Part shown: piece by piece, positions 15,475-22,134 of the stretch
Layout of the letters: each line of letters opens with the position of its first letter
Position numbering within the stretch: position 1 is the first letter of the stretch
Assembly: GCA_045540315.1 (NCBI GenBank)
Contig: JAZQHA010000224.1
Span: forward strand, 1 to 26,966
Source: CAG-557 sp045540315
GTDB lineage: Bacteria > Bacillota > Clostridia > Oscillospirales > Acutalibacteraceae
DNA: 26,966 bases
Direction: 5' to 3'
Position numbers and translations under genes: made by a program
The notes under the pieces: model-generated
Database searches by the model: none
What the model was told of the DNA's origin: nothing
What the model saw: the letters and a program-made list of their open reading frames with translations, nothing else

Positions 15475-16527
15475 TTATAACACACCCTCTCTAGTTTGTT
15501 TTCTCATAATTAACAAATTTTGAATTTCTTGTTTAGGCACCCTATAGCGTACGCCCTCGATAATCGTAATTAGGTTTTGGATTTCTATTTGCAACAAAAA
15601 CAAATAAGAAATCATAACCGCATCGGGGTGCACAGAGAAGCGAATAGCTTTTCGACATTTGTTATATAATACTCGATCGGGTAGTTCATCAACGTAGTTA
15701 AATTTAATTTTGCTCAGTATTTTTCCGCGATTAGTGGCCTTCATAATTTCAAAGATTTGGTCTTCGTTTTCGGCCTTACACATTTGCTCTATATACTTTT
15801 CTTTGATTGTTCCGTGGTTCAAAACTGCAGATTTTATTTTGCTATGATTTCTTTTTAGGCGAACAATCCGCACAAAATTACTGTAATCAATGTAGGCATT
15901 TAAAAGCTCTGTTAGTTCCTCTTTGACTTTTTTATCAACACCTTTTTTCAATGCAGCAAAAAACTTTTCATAAAGGTAGTCATAGAGTGTTTTTTCAATT
16001 GCGGATAAGTCTAATCGTTGATTTTGTATTGGCCTGTGCTTAGCTAGCAGGGTTTTATACGCTGAGCCTTTAAGAACATTCAAAAACTCGTCATAATTTT
16101 TGACTGCAGCTAGCTCGACCAAATTAATTTCTGTTCTTTTATTAAAGAACATTGGTAAAGAATATAAATATTCGGAGGGTTTACCGGAGGCCAAATACAT
16201 AAGGCTGTGCAAAATTTGCTCTATTTCTGTCCTTGCAACGGTATACTCAAAGAAGCTATCGCCTGTTGAGATTTCATACCTACTGAAGTCCTCAAGGTCG
16301 TGGAACAACTTTTTCCGGATAAAATTCTCCAATTGACTTCTGTTAGTGACCAATTCATTTGCTCTCGATAATTCTCGTTCATAAGCGGTATTATTTTTAA
16401 GGTAAGCGGTAACATCTTGCACAGTCTTGCAGGACATTAAGTTATTATAATCCTGCGCACTGATTCTTTTGCCATACATAGCTCGAACCTTAGCCAAAAT
16501 AACGTTTGAAGAATATTTGGAAAGCAC
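15475..16527 (-). CDS. atpC: V-type ATPase subunit C (rotor-top coupler, NtpC/AC39-like)
   Basis: A 350-residue subunit C, the funnel-like socket linking the D/F shaft to the K ring. It shows the helix-rich AC39 pattern: YSSNVILAKVRAMYGKRISAQDYNNLMSC at the start, repeated long helices, and LQIEIQNLITIIEGVRYRVP near the end, which is the C-terminal family signature. The GTG start (16525-16527) has AGGAG 9 nt upstream, inside the end of the preceding gene; only 4 bp separate the two genes. Here atpC lies ahead of atpI, whereas in Enterococcus and Thermus type operons it lies between E and F or A. Confidence 0.93.
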   Translation of the reverse strand: MLSKYSSNVILAKVRAMYGKRISAQDYNNLMSCKTVQDVTAYLKNNTAYERELSRANELVTNRSQLENFIRKKLFHDLEDFSRYEISTGDSFFEYTVARTEIEQILHSLMYLASGKPSEYLYSLPMFFNKRTEINLVELAAVKNYDEFLNVLKGSAYKTLLAKHRPIQNQRLDLSAIEKTLYDYLYEKFFAALKKGVDKKVKEELTELLNAYIDYSNFVRIVRLKRNHSKIKSAVLNHGTIKEKYIEQMCKAENEDQIFEIMKATNRGKILSKIKFNYVDELPDRVLYNKCRKAIRFSVHPDAVMISYLFLLQIEIQNLITIIEGVRYRVPKQEIQNLLIMRKQTREGVL

Positions 16528-16531
16528 AAAA

Positions 16532-16843
16532 TCACTCTCCTACAACATTTTTAACGATAATATCGACCCACTCATCACATTTCTTCGCATATAATTCATC
16601 CAGCGATTCAGAAATTGTTTTACAGGTCGACATGATTTTTTGTTTTTGTTCTTCTGCTGCTTGTTTCTCGGTAATTTCGTTTGCAGCGAGCCTTTTTCGC
16701 GCACGCTCAAGGTATTCGCTACGAATTTCTTCTTTTTTAATTTTAATTTCGTTTTCTAAGCTAAGTCTATCTTTTTGAACACGTTGAGTTAAATCTCTAG
16801 CAGTTTTATCCATTTCGATGATTCTATCAATCATATCCTTCAC
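16532..16843 (-). CDS. V-type ATPase G/H-like peripheral-stalk subunit
   Basis: A small protein of about 103 residues that is almost entirely charged amphipathic helix (from RIIEMDKTARDLTQRVQ to the end), with heptad-like spacing, expected of the G/H (NtpF-like) half of the peripheral stalk. The start is the GTG at 16841-16843, since AGGAGG ends 8 nt upstream; an in-frame GTG three codons earlier overlaps that site. It is the first gene of the operon and probably pairs with subunit E. The assignment rests on position, size and composition, not on a strong sequence motif. Confidence 0.8.
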   Translation of the reverse strand: MKDMIDRIIEMDKTARDLTQRVQKDRLSLENEIKIKKEEIRSEYLERARKRLAANEITEKQAAEEQKQKIMSTCKTISESLDELYAKKCDEWVDIIVKNVVGE

Positions 16844-16893
16844 AGAACACACCTCCTAAAGATGATAATTATAAAAAAGTGTTACACAAGATG

Positions 16894-16922
16894 ATTATAT
16901 TCTGAAAAAAGTAAAGTTTCAA
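16894..16922 (-). promoter_or_regulatory. Sigma-A promoter of the V-ATPase operon
   Basis: On the minus strand, -35 TTGAAA (16917-16922) and a consensus -10 TATAAT (16894-16899) are spaced by exactly 17 bp. The start of transcription would be near 16887, giving a leader of about 44 nt to the first start codon with AGGAGG inside it. The rest of the divergent intergenic region up to 17153 is AT-rich and shows no clear operator. Confidence 0.75.
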
Positions 16923-17123
16923 TAAAACAATGCATTTTATTTGTCTAAATCTGCGCTATGGCTAATATTATGATTATGAAAAATCCAAATATAAACACTT
17001 AATTTAGGCTTCATACAAATTATGCATTTTCGAAATTCGATTGTCAAGGGGTTGTTGTAAAAAATAAATAAAAATGCCTTGCTAAGTTTTGAAAGCTTGC
17101 CGCTTTTTTTCTTGTCTTCCCTG

Positions 17124-17132
17124 TGCTAGAAT
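17124..17132 (+). promoter_or_regulatory. Possible extended -10 promoter of the PHP phosphatase gene
   Basis: TGCTAGAAT fits an extended -10 element (TGN plus TAGAAT). No good -35 hexamer is seen 16-18 bp upstream. Transcription would start near 17139, just before the GGGAGGG ribosome site, leaving a very short leader, so this call is tentative. Confidence 0.35.
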
Positions 17133-17153
17133 ATCTCGCGGGAGGGTAAATCT

Positions 17154-17969
17154 ATGAATTATAAGTTTATTTCCGACGCCCACGTCCATAGCGATAATTC
17201 GTACGATGCTCTTGATCCCACCATTAAACTTTGCGAACAAGCTACAAAAATTGGCCTTTACTCCGTAACAATAACAGATCACTGTAACTGTAACGAATAC
17301 GTTCAAAGAGAATCTCGAAGAGCTATACGTCAAGCGTTTTTTCAAGTCAAAAAAGCTCAGCACGTCTTTAAAGATTCAATCAACGTTCTTACAGGCATAG
17401 AATTAGGTCAACCTACGCATAACTTAAGCGCCGCCTTCGATGCACTTGCGCAAACAGATTTCGATTTCGTCCTAGCTGGTATACATAAACTACGAAACTC
17501 TACTGTCTTCTCAAAAGTTAAATTCACAAACGACAATGTAAATAATATTCTAATGCGCTACTTCGATGAGATTATCGACCTAATAACTTGGGGAAATTTC
17601 GACTCGTTAGCGCATATTAATTATCCGCTGAAATTTATCGCGCAAGAAACTCAACTCCATATCGATAACAATAGTATCTCAAAAAAAATACAAGTCATCA
17701 CCCTCGAGCTCGCTAAACATAAAAAAGCCCTCGAAATCGATGACTATATGCTCACTGCTACCCCGTCTAGTCCTCTTTCCGTCGGTAGTATTTTGAGCTC
17801 TTTTAAAAAAGCTGGCGGTAAAAATATAACTTTTGGTTCCAATGCCCATACATATAAAAATATCGGCGATGGCATAAATTCTGGTCTAAATGCCGCTTTA
17901 AAGTTCGGGTTTTCGCATTTCACTCTATTTAAAAATCGTGCCCCGCACCTTGTTCCTATCTTGAGTTGA
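17154..17969 (+). CDS. PHP-family phosphatase, HisK-like histidinol-phosphatase
   Basis: A 271-residue protein of the PHP metal-dependent phosphoesterase family, closest in pattern to HisK-type histidinol-phosphatases. Metal-site motifs in order are DAHVHS (His10, His12), TDH (Asp42, His43), GIELG (Glu83), AGIHKL (His111), LAHINYP (His154) and GSNAH (Asn230, His232). The last motif is normally GSDAH, so one expected Asp ligand is Asn here. The common LEINTSG region reads LEIDDYML. GGGAGGG lies just before the ATG, a strong site. No other histidine genes are nearby, so a role outside histidine synthesis is possible; I would call it PHP-domain phosphatase if the substrate matters. Confidence 0.85.
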   Translation: MNYKFISDAHVHSDNSYDALDPTIKLCEQATKIGLYSVTITDHCNCNEYVQRESRRAIRQAFFQVKKAQHVFKDSINVLTGIELGQPTHNLSAAFDALAQTDFDFVLAGIHKLRNSTVFSKVKFTNDNVNNILMRYFDEIIDLITWGNFDSLAHINYPLKFIAQETQLHIDNNSISKKIQVITLELAKHKKALEIDDYMLTATPSSPLSVGSILSSFKKAGGKNITFGSNAHTYKNIGDGINSGLNAALKFGFSHFTLFKNRAPHLVPILS

Positions 17970-17979
17970 ATTTAGCTAT

Positions 17980-18159
17980 GTGCCTAACCGCAGTTTCGTG
18001 CAACATCACAGCGCCGCCGCGAGGCCACCGATACTCAAAAATTTGAGTATCGGTGTGAGTAGTCACCTCCATAGGAGGTGACTACTTGGCCCCATAAAAA
18101 TTTATGGGGCCGCCTCGCGGCGGCCGCTGTGGTTGTTGCACGAGCTTTTTCTGAGGCAC
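17980..18159 (-). repeat. Cloverleaf intergenic repeat, copy E, with all three arms re-sequenced
   Basis: Clamp CCGCGAGGC (18017-18025) and GCCTCGCGG (18112-18120) as in other copies, but every arm differs. 18027-18054 is a 13-bp stem ACCGATACTCAAA with loop AA. Linker GTG (CAC on minus). 18058-18086 is a 13-bp stem AGTAGTCACCTCC with loop ATA. 18088-18111 is an 11-bp stem GGCCCCATAAA with loop AA. All three stems are perfect. Outside the clamp the pairing continues imperfectly through CGTGCAAC (17997-18004) with GTTGCACG (18135-18142), to ends GTGCCT/AGGCAC. It begins about 10 nt after the stop of the PHP gene and fills most of the 283-bp gap before tdk. Confidence 0.92.
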
Positions 18160-18181
18160 AATCAGGCACGCATCCCAGGCA

Positions 18182-18210
18182 TTGATAAAAGCGGAAATAT
18201 ACACTAAAAT
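18182..18210 (+). promoter_or_regulatory. Sigma-A promoter of the tdk operon
   Basis: -35 TTGATA (18182-18187) and -10 TAAAAT (18205-18210), spaced by 17 bp. Transcription would start near 18217, about 45 nt before the tdk start. It lies just downstream of repeat copy E. Confidence 0.6.
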
Positions 18211-18261
18211 GTACATATGTTTTTCACAACACAAATAAAATCAGATTAAACGGTGACACAT

Positions 18262-18819
18262 ATGAAAATGTACTTTTACTACGGCGTAATGGGCTCAAGC
18301 AAAACAGCGGGTGCACTGATGAAGAAATTCAGTTTTGAGGAAAAGAACCGAAAAGTAGCGCTAATCAAACCAAGCGTAGATAATCGTGACGGAAAAACTA
18401 TAGTCAAGTCGCGCATAGGGCTTTCTTGTGAGGCTATTACTGTAACGCCAAAGGGAAGCATCAACGAAGCTATTCGTGACAACGGCCCGTTCGATGTCAT
18501 CATAGTTGACGAAGCACAATTTCTAACCGCGCCACAAGTTGATGAGCTTCGCCGACTCACCGATAGTGGAATTATGGTCATGTGCTATGGACTCAAGACC
18601 GACTATATGGGCAAACTTTTTGAAGGTAGCCAGCGTCTAATTGAGCTTTCGGACTCTATTAGGGAAATTCAATCCATGTGCAAATGCGGACGCAAGGCTA
18701 TAATTAACGCAAGATACAACGGCGATAAAATTATTTACGACGGCGAGCAAATTGACATTGGTGGAAATGATAAATACATAGCACTTTGTCACCAGTGCTG
18801 GGAGAAAGGTGTCCTCTAA
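18262..18819 (+). CDS. tdk: Thymidine kinase, class II
   Basis: A 185-residue thymidine kinase, which phosphorylates thymidine to dTMP with ATP in the cytoplasm. The N-terminus MKMYFYYGVMGSSKTA carries the P-loop (residues 8-15), but the Gly before Lys is Ser (GSSKT). VIIVDEAQFL is the Walker B and lid region with the catalytic Glu. The zinc site is formed by CKC near residue 140 and CHQC near the C-terminus, around the lasso loop with IINARYNGDKIIYDGEQIDIGG. I chose the ATG at 18262 (GGTG 6 nt upstream); a GTG at 18253 and an ATG at 18268 are alternatives. It precedes the flavodoxin-like gene by 26 bp and adds to the nucleoside-salvage theme of the window. Confidence 0.93.
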   Translation: MKMYFYYGVMGSSKTAGALMKKFSFEEKNRKVALIKPSVDNRDGKTIVKSRIGLSCEAITVTPKGSINEAIRDNGPFDVIIVDEAQFLTAPQVDELRRLTDSGIMVMCYGLKTDYMGKLFEGSQRLIELSDSIREIQSMCKCGRKAIINARYNGDKIIYDGEQIDIGGNDKYIALCHQCWEKGVL

Positions 18820-18845
18820 AAAATAAAATCTTGGGAGAACCTAAC

Positions 18846-19349
18846 TTGAAGAAAAGAAAAGCATTAATTTTATACGGCTCACCTCACAAGCACGGGAACA
18901 CCAAATCTGTCTTGGAGCGAGTTATTTCTGAGCTAAAAAACGAATACGAGTTTAAACTCATCGATGCATACAAAGAAAACATAAAGCCGTGCATCGACTG
19001 TAATTTTTGCATAACTTCTGGCGGCCCATGTGTTTTTCCAGACTTCAACGATATTGATGTCTCGTTGCGCGAGGCTGAACTAATCATCATCGCTACACCA
19101 ATATATAATGCAAGTTTTCCCTCACCACTAAAGGCCATCATCGACCGTACACAAATCTACTTCAATATGAAAACAAAACTCAAAATTAATCCATTCAAAC
19201 AAGAAAAAAGCGCCATTTTAATTGCCACATACGGCTCAAATGACACTTCTTGCGAGGAGCTTATTTTAAAACAACTTCAGCCGTTTTTTCTTTTGCTAAA
19301 TGCTAAGTTGTACCGCGTCATCTTCGAGGGTAACACCGATCGAAAATAG
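18846..19349 (+). CDS. Flavodoxin-fold NAD(P)H-dependent FMN reductase-like protein
   Basis: A 167-residue flavodoxin-like oxidoreductase. The FMN phosphate loop is GSPHKHGNT at about residues 10-18. The cysteine-rich loop around IKPCIDCNFCITSGGPC, with four Cys, is common in the multimeric flavodoxin / iron-sulfur flavoprotein group, though an Fe-S cluster is not certain. IIIATPIYNASFPSPLKAIIDR is the usual flavin-binding strand and turn. The TTG start (18846-18848) is preceded by GGGAG at 8 nt; an upstream in-frame ATG falls inside tdk. It is probably cotranscribed with tdk. The protein is at the short end for the family (often 175-200), but nothing looks broken. Substrate unknown. Confidence 0.85.
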   Translation: MKKRKALILYGSPHKHGNTKSVLERVISELKNEYEFKLIDAYKENIKPCIDCNFCITSGGPCVFPDFNDIDVSLREAELIIIATPIYNASFPSPLKAIIDRTQIYFNMKTKLKINPFKQEKSAILIATYGSNDTSCEELILKQLQPFFLLLNAKLYRVIFEGNTDRK

Positions 19350-19373
19350 GTAAAACAAAGCTTAAATCAAGCG

Positions 19374-19520
19374 CCTTAGCCGCATCGCCGCCGCGAGGCG
19401 CCGAAGGCCCCTTTGGGGCCTTCGGCCAGTCAAAAGCGCAACAAAGTTGGGCTTTTGACCACAAAGAAAATAAAAATTTATTTTCTTTGGCCTCGCGGCC
19501 GCGGGCGGCCCCGGCTAGAG
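19374..19520 (+). repeat. Cloverleaf intergenic repeat, copy F
   Basis: Clamp CCGCGAGGC (19391-19399) and GCCTCGCGG (19490-19498). Arm 1, 19400-19426, is a perfect 12-bp stem GCCGAAGGCCCC with loop TTT. Linker CA. Arm 2, 19429-19459, is closed by GTCAAAAGC/GCTTTTGAC. Linker CAC (19460-19462). Arm 3, 19463-19488, is a 12-bp A/T stem AAAGAAAATAAA with loop AA. Outside, TAGCCG (19377-19382) pairs with CGGCTA (19512-19517). The GGAGTGCC ends of copies C and D are not seen. Arm 2 differs from copy C by matched changes on both sides of the stem. The rest of the gap (19521-19653) shows no gene I can support. Confidence 0.93.
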
Positions 19521-19653
19521 CTGCGACTAAAATTACAGCTGAAGCCAACGCGAATAATACTAACCGTTCGGTCAAAGCAGCCAATCCTTCAATAAAGCTA
19601 ACCGAGCAAAATACGTAACTAGAAACCGCCTTTCCAATTACTTTTTTGGGTAT

Positions 19654-20127
19654 CTAACAAAGCTCTATGTTGTACTCACGCATCCAATAATCCAGCTGAA
19701 CAATATAGGCTAAAATTTGGGCCGCACCCATAAGTTGGCCATACCACGGCGAAGATATCGTCTCAGGATGCTCAATTATATCGTATACTCCCTTTTTACT
19801 CAGTAGCTCAAGCAAAGGAGACGGCGTCGTGTCACTTAAAATTTCTCGAACTTTCTGGCTCACTATCTCAAAATAGACCGGATTATGTGTTTTTGGGAAT
19901 GGGCTTTTTTTACGATAAACAATTGCATCGGGCAAGATACCTCTCATAGCTTCGCGCAGAATACCTTTTTCGCGGCCGTGATATGCTTTAAACTCCCAGG
20001 GCATGTTATAAGCGTACTCCACTATTCGGTAGTCACAAAACGGCACACGTGCCTCCAAGCCACTGTACATACTCATGCGATCTTTGCGATCAAGTAAAAA
20101 CACAAAAGAAAATAGCGTATTAAGACG
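19654..20127 (-). pseudogene. asnB: 3' remnant of a glutamine-hydrolysing asparagine synthetase gene
   Basis: About 158 codons match the C-terminal end of AsnB-type asparagine synthetases: LLDRKDRMSMYSGLEARVPFCD, IVEYAYNMPWEFKAYHGREKGILREA and RKKSPFPKTHNP, ending at a natural-looking C-terminus. The family is about 600 residues, so the whole N-terminal glutaminase domain and the ATP-binding P-loop of the synthetase domain are missing. Recognisable reading (ARLNTLFSFVFLLDRKDRM) extends upstream of the GTG at 20101-20103 to about 20127, then becomes AT-rich with in-frame stops. There is no ribosome site, so it is a truncated relic. It sits at the border of the glycan cluster, next to a possible decayed cloverleaf copy, which suggests a past rearrangement. 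Confidence 0.8.
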
Positions 20128-20219
20128 TGCAATACAAATACCAAAAAATTAAATTATTTAAAATTTAAACTGCGCAATTTAAAGCCAAGGGCACCACTTT
20201 ATGAAACAATATAGTATAA

Positions 20220-20252
20220 CACAAAAAGCTCAATCTTAATTTGATTGAGCTT
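20220..20252 (-). terminator. Intrinsic terminator after the glycan cluster
   Basis: A perfect 10-bp stem AAGCTCAATC (20226-20235) with GATTGAGCTT (20243-20252), loop 7 nt. On the minus strand the stem runs into a T-rich tail (GCTTTTTGTGTT). It lies about 100 bp after the stop of the last glycan gene. It may also be the middle arm of a decayed cloverleaf copy (see the next entry). Confidence 0.5.
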
Positions 20253-20288
20253 AAAACCACAGAGAAAATCAACATTTATTTTTTTTGC
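20226..20288 (+). repeat. Possible decayed cloverleaf repeat (copy G)
   Basis: The order hairpin (20226-20252), CCAC linker, then an A-rich to T-rich stretch AGAGAAAAT...TTTTTTTTGCTT followed by GG copies the arm 2 - CAC - arm 3 - GG order of copies C and F. The clamp CCGCGAGGC/GCCTCGCGG and arm 1 are absent. The match is short and low in complexity, so this is a suspicion only. Confidence 0.3.
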
Positions 20289-20352
20289 TTGGTAGCTGGT
20301 GCTGATAAACTTGAAAGAAGATATCAAATAGATAAATTACCGCATTCTTGTT

Positions 20353-22125
20353 TTATTGACACTGTACATCCATCAAAATCGTAGATGCTTTTCTATTATC
20401 AATAGCTCTGTCAAAATTGTTCTCGGTCTTGATTGTAACTTTACTTAATGGCACTGTTGTAAAAGTAACATTTGTTATTTCGTTAATTATTTGAAATTCT
20501 TTAACAAACTCACTATTTACATAGATTTTACCTGTTTCATTACCGCTTAATTCACCATTGTAATAAAACTTTAGTGTCACTTCACCACTGCTTTTCGTCT
20601 TTAATTCAAATTCGCTAACTTTTTCCAACCAAAAATCATCATATATACCACTTAAAACATTAATAGTATCTCGGGTACTACCCGGCTCATACTTTCCAAA
20701 CATTTTCAGATACTTCTCAAATGCACCATAATACTTATAAACACTTAGTCTGTATTTCTTCATAAGTGCAATAGCTTTCATGGTATCTTCCGGAGTTGCA
20801 AGCAGGGGTGTTAAGCCATTTCCGTCCACAGGAAGCTCCTCTATACTTTGTGCAAAAAGATATGGCTGCTTTGCCTCGTAATAGGCTCTTACATGTTGGG
20901 CCCTTTTGACATGAAGTATGTTTCCATATAGGGCAAACACAAAAATTACAGCTAAAGAACCTATCGTTATAACTTTATTTAAGCTTTTTACGTTTGTGCA
21001 CTGAAATACATAGCAAAGAATCATTATGGTTCCAATTATACCTAGCTTTGTATGAACTACATACCACTCATTTATTACCCATTCTAAAGAGATGTCCCTA
21101 TCCAGCATGACAAGCAAAGGAACAAAAAATGAATAACCCATAAACAGAACAGGGATAAAAGTTTTCTTATATATTTTTAGCTGAATAAACTTAATTACAG
21201 CAAAAATCATTATAGCCGTCACAACTGCCCCTAAAGCAAAATAAAAACGAGATGACACTTTGCCGTCTAAGAATCCAGCTGAACCAATCAGGCCACTTGC
21301 ATTATAACCGCATATAGCTCGTATAGCTTCAAACGGGTGTGTAATGATTTCAACTAAACACATAAGCAGGGAACCATTTTTTCCTCTGTTGAACCCATCC
21401 ACTAGATAAAAATATTGAATAAAGTACAAAATTGTCGCAAATAGATACGAGATGATCACGCTTAATCTGGCTATATCAATTTTTCTGTTTTTTATGAATG
21501 CAATAAGGCAAACTAAAAATATTACCGGTACAGCCGCAAAGCTATACGCCGTCCCAAAAAGATTGATGCTCAAAAAAATTAAAATTACAGCCCATATTAG
21601 ATCTTTTTTTGAATAATTATTGATTAGTATCTTATCAATGTAAAGGCTTGCTAGCACAAAAAATAAAATGCCAAGTCGTACTTGTGTTTCCATGGCTCCA
21701 GATGACAATTGAATAGAACTAAAAGCAGTTAAACAAACCAGAAATAAAGCTATTAAGTAGCTATAATCTTTTTTCGCAGAAAGTTTTCTCAACTGGAACA
21801 CACTGACGATACCAATAATTAATACCATTACGTCGTTTAAGTAGACGTCAAAAAACGTTGTCATTTTAAAGCAAACTGTATTTAGCAAAAATAGTAGGTT
21901 ATAGCCGAGCAATCCGTGCGTTACACATTTGACCGATAATATTTTTATTAAACCCAACCTTTTATTAAAAAAAGGCTCTAACAATTGAAATTGAGAGAAC
22001 CAGGCCAGGTGCGGAAGCTCTACCATAAAGCTATTGCAAAACCAAACGAAAAAGACAAAACCGATAGTTAAAAAAATTATTTCAAACGTATATTTTTTAT
22101 AGCTGCTCTCAAAACTATCCCTCAC
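20353..22125 (-). CDS. Large multi-pass membrane protein with C-terminal soluble domain (glycan cluster)
   Basis: A 590-residue protein I do not recognise at family level. About ten or eleven hydrophobic segments occupy residues 15-400, among them IIFLTIGFVFFVWFCNSF at the start and IGTIMILCYVFQC near the end of the membrane part. The last 180 or so residues are hydrophilic; the final 90 alternate polar and beta-forming residues (EFELKTKSSGEVTLKFYYNG onward), which looks like a beta-sandwich outside the membrane. The shape resembles GT-C type glycosyltransferases or polymerase-like proteins of surface polysaccharide loci, but no clear DD or DxD loop is seen after the first helix. It starts at GTG (22123-22125) without a clear ribosome site, 9 bp after the preceding gene, so coupling is likely. 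Confidence 0.7.
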   Translation of the reverse strand: MRDSFESSYKKYTFEIIFLTIGFVFFVWFCNSFMVELPHLAWFSQFQLLEPFFNKRLGLIKILSVKCVTHGLLGYNLLFLLNTVCFKMTTFFDVYLNDVMVLIIGIVSVFQLRKLSAKKDYSYLIALFLVCLTAFSSIQLSSGAMETQVRLGILFFVLASLYIDKILINNYSKKDLIWAVILIFLSINLFGTAYSFAAVPVIFLVCLIAFIKNRKIDIARLSVIISYLFATILYFIQYFYLVDGFNRGKNGSLLMCLVEIITHPFEAIRAICGYNASGLIGSAGFLDGKVSSRFYFALGAVVTAIMIFAVIKFIQLKIYKKTFIPVLFMGYSFFVPLLVMLDRDISLEWVINEWYVVHTKLGIIGTIMILCYVFQCTNVKSLNKVITIGSLAVIFVFALYGNILHVKRAQHVRAYYEAKQPYLFAQSIEELPVDGNGLTPLLATPEDTMKAIALMKKYRLSVYKYYGAFEKYLKMFGKYEPGSTRDTINVLSGIYDDFWLEKVSEFELKTKSSGEVTLKFYYNGELSGNETGKIYVNSEFVKEFQIINEITNVTFTTVPLSKVTIKTENNFDRAIDNRKASTILMDVQCQ

Positions 22126-22134
22126 TAAAAAATA

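Noticed and set aside
17041..17070. TTGTCA with TAAATA 18 bp downstream as a promoter for the PHP gene.
   Set aside because: The -10 matches at only three of six positions; the TGCTAGAAT element nearer the gene is a better, though still weak, candidate.
17980..18159. Cloverleaf folds as tRNA or tRNA-like genes.
   Set aside because: Arms are 11-13 bp with 2-5 nt loops, and there is no anticodon arm, T-loop or acceptor CCA pattern.
4795..19520. Repeats as a CRISPR array or integron attC series.
   Set aside because: Copies are kilobases apart with genes between them, with no regular spacers. No integrase gene is present, and the genes are ordinary operons on both strands, not cassettes.
19318..19584. 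Minus-strand frame starting with a hydrophobic, signal-like stretch that runs into repeat copy F.
   Set aside because: Its start is a TTG without a ribosome site, and most of its length is the repeat. The short hydrophobic part could be a gene relic but cannot be supported.
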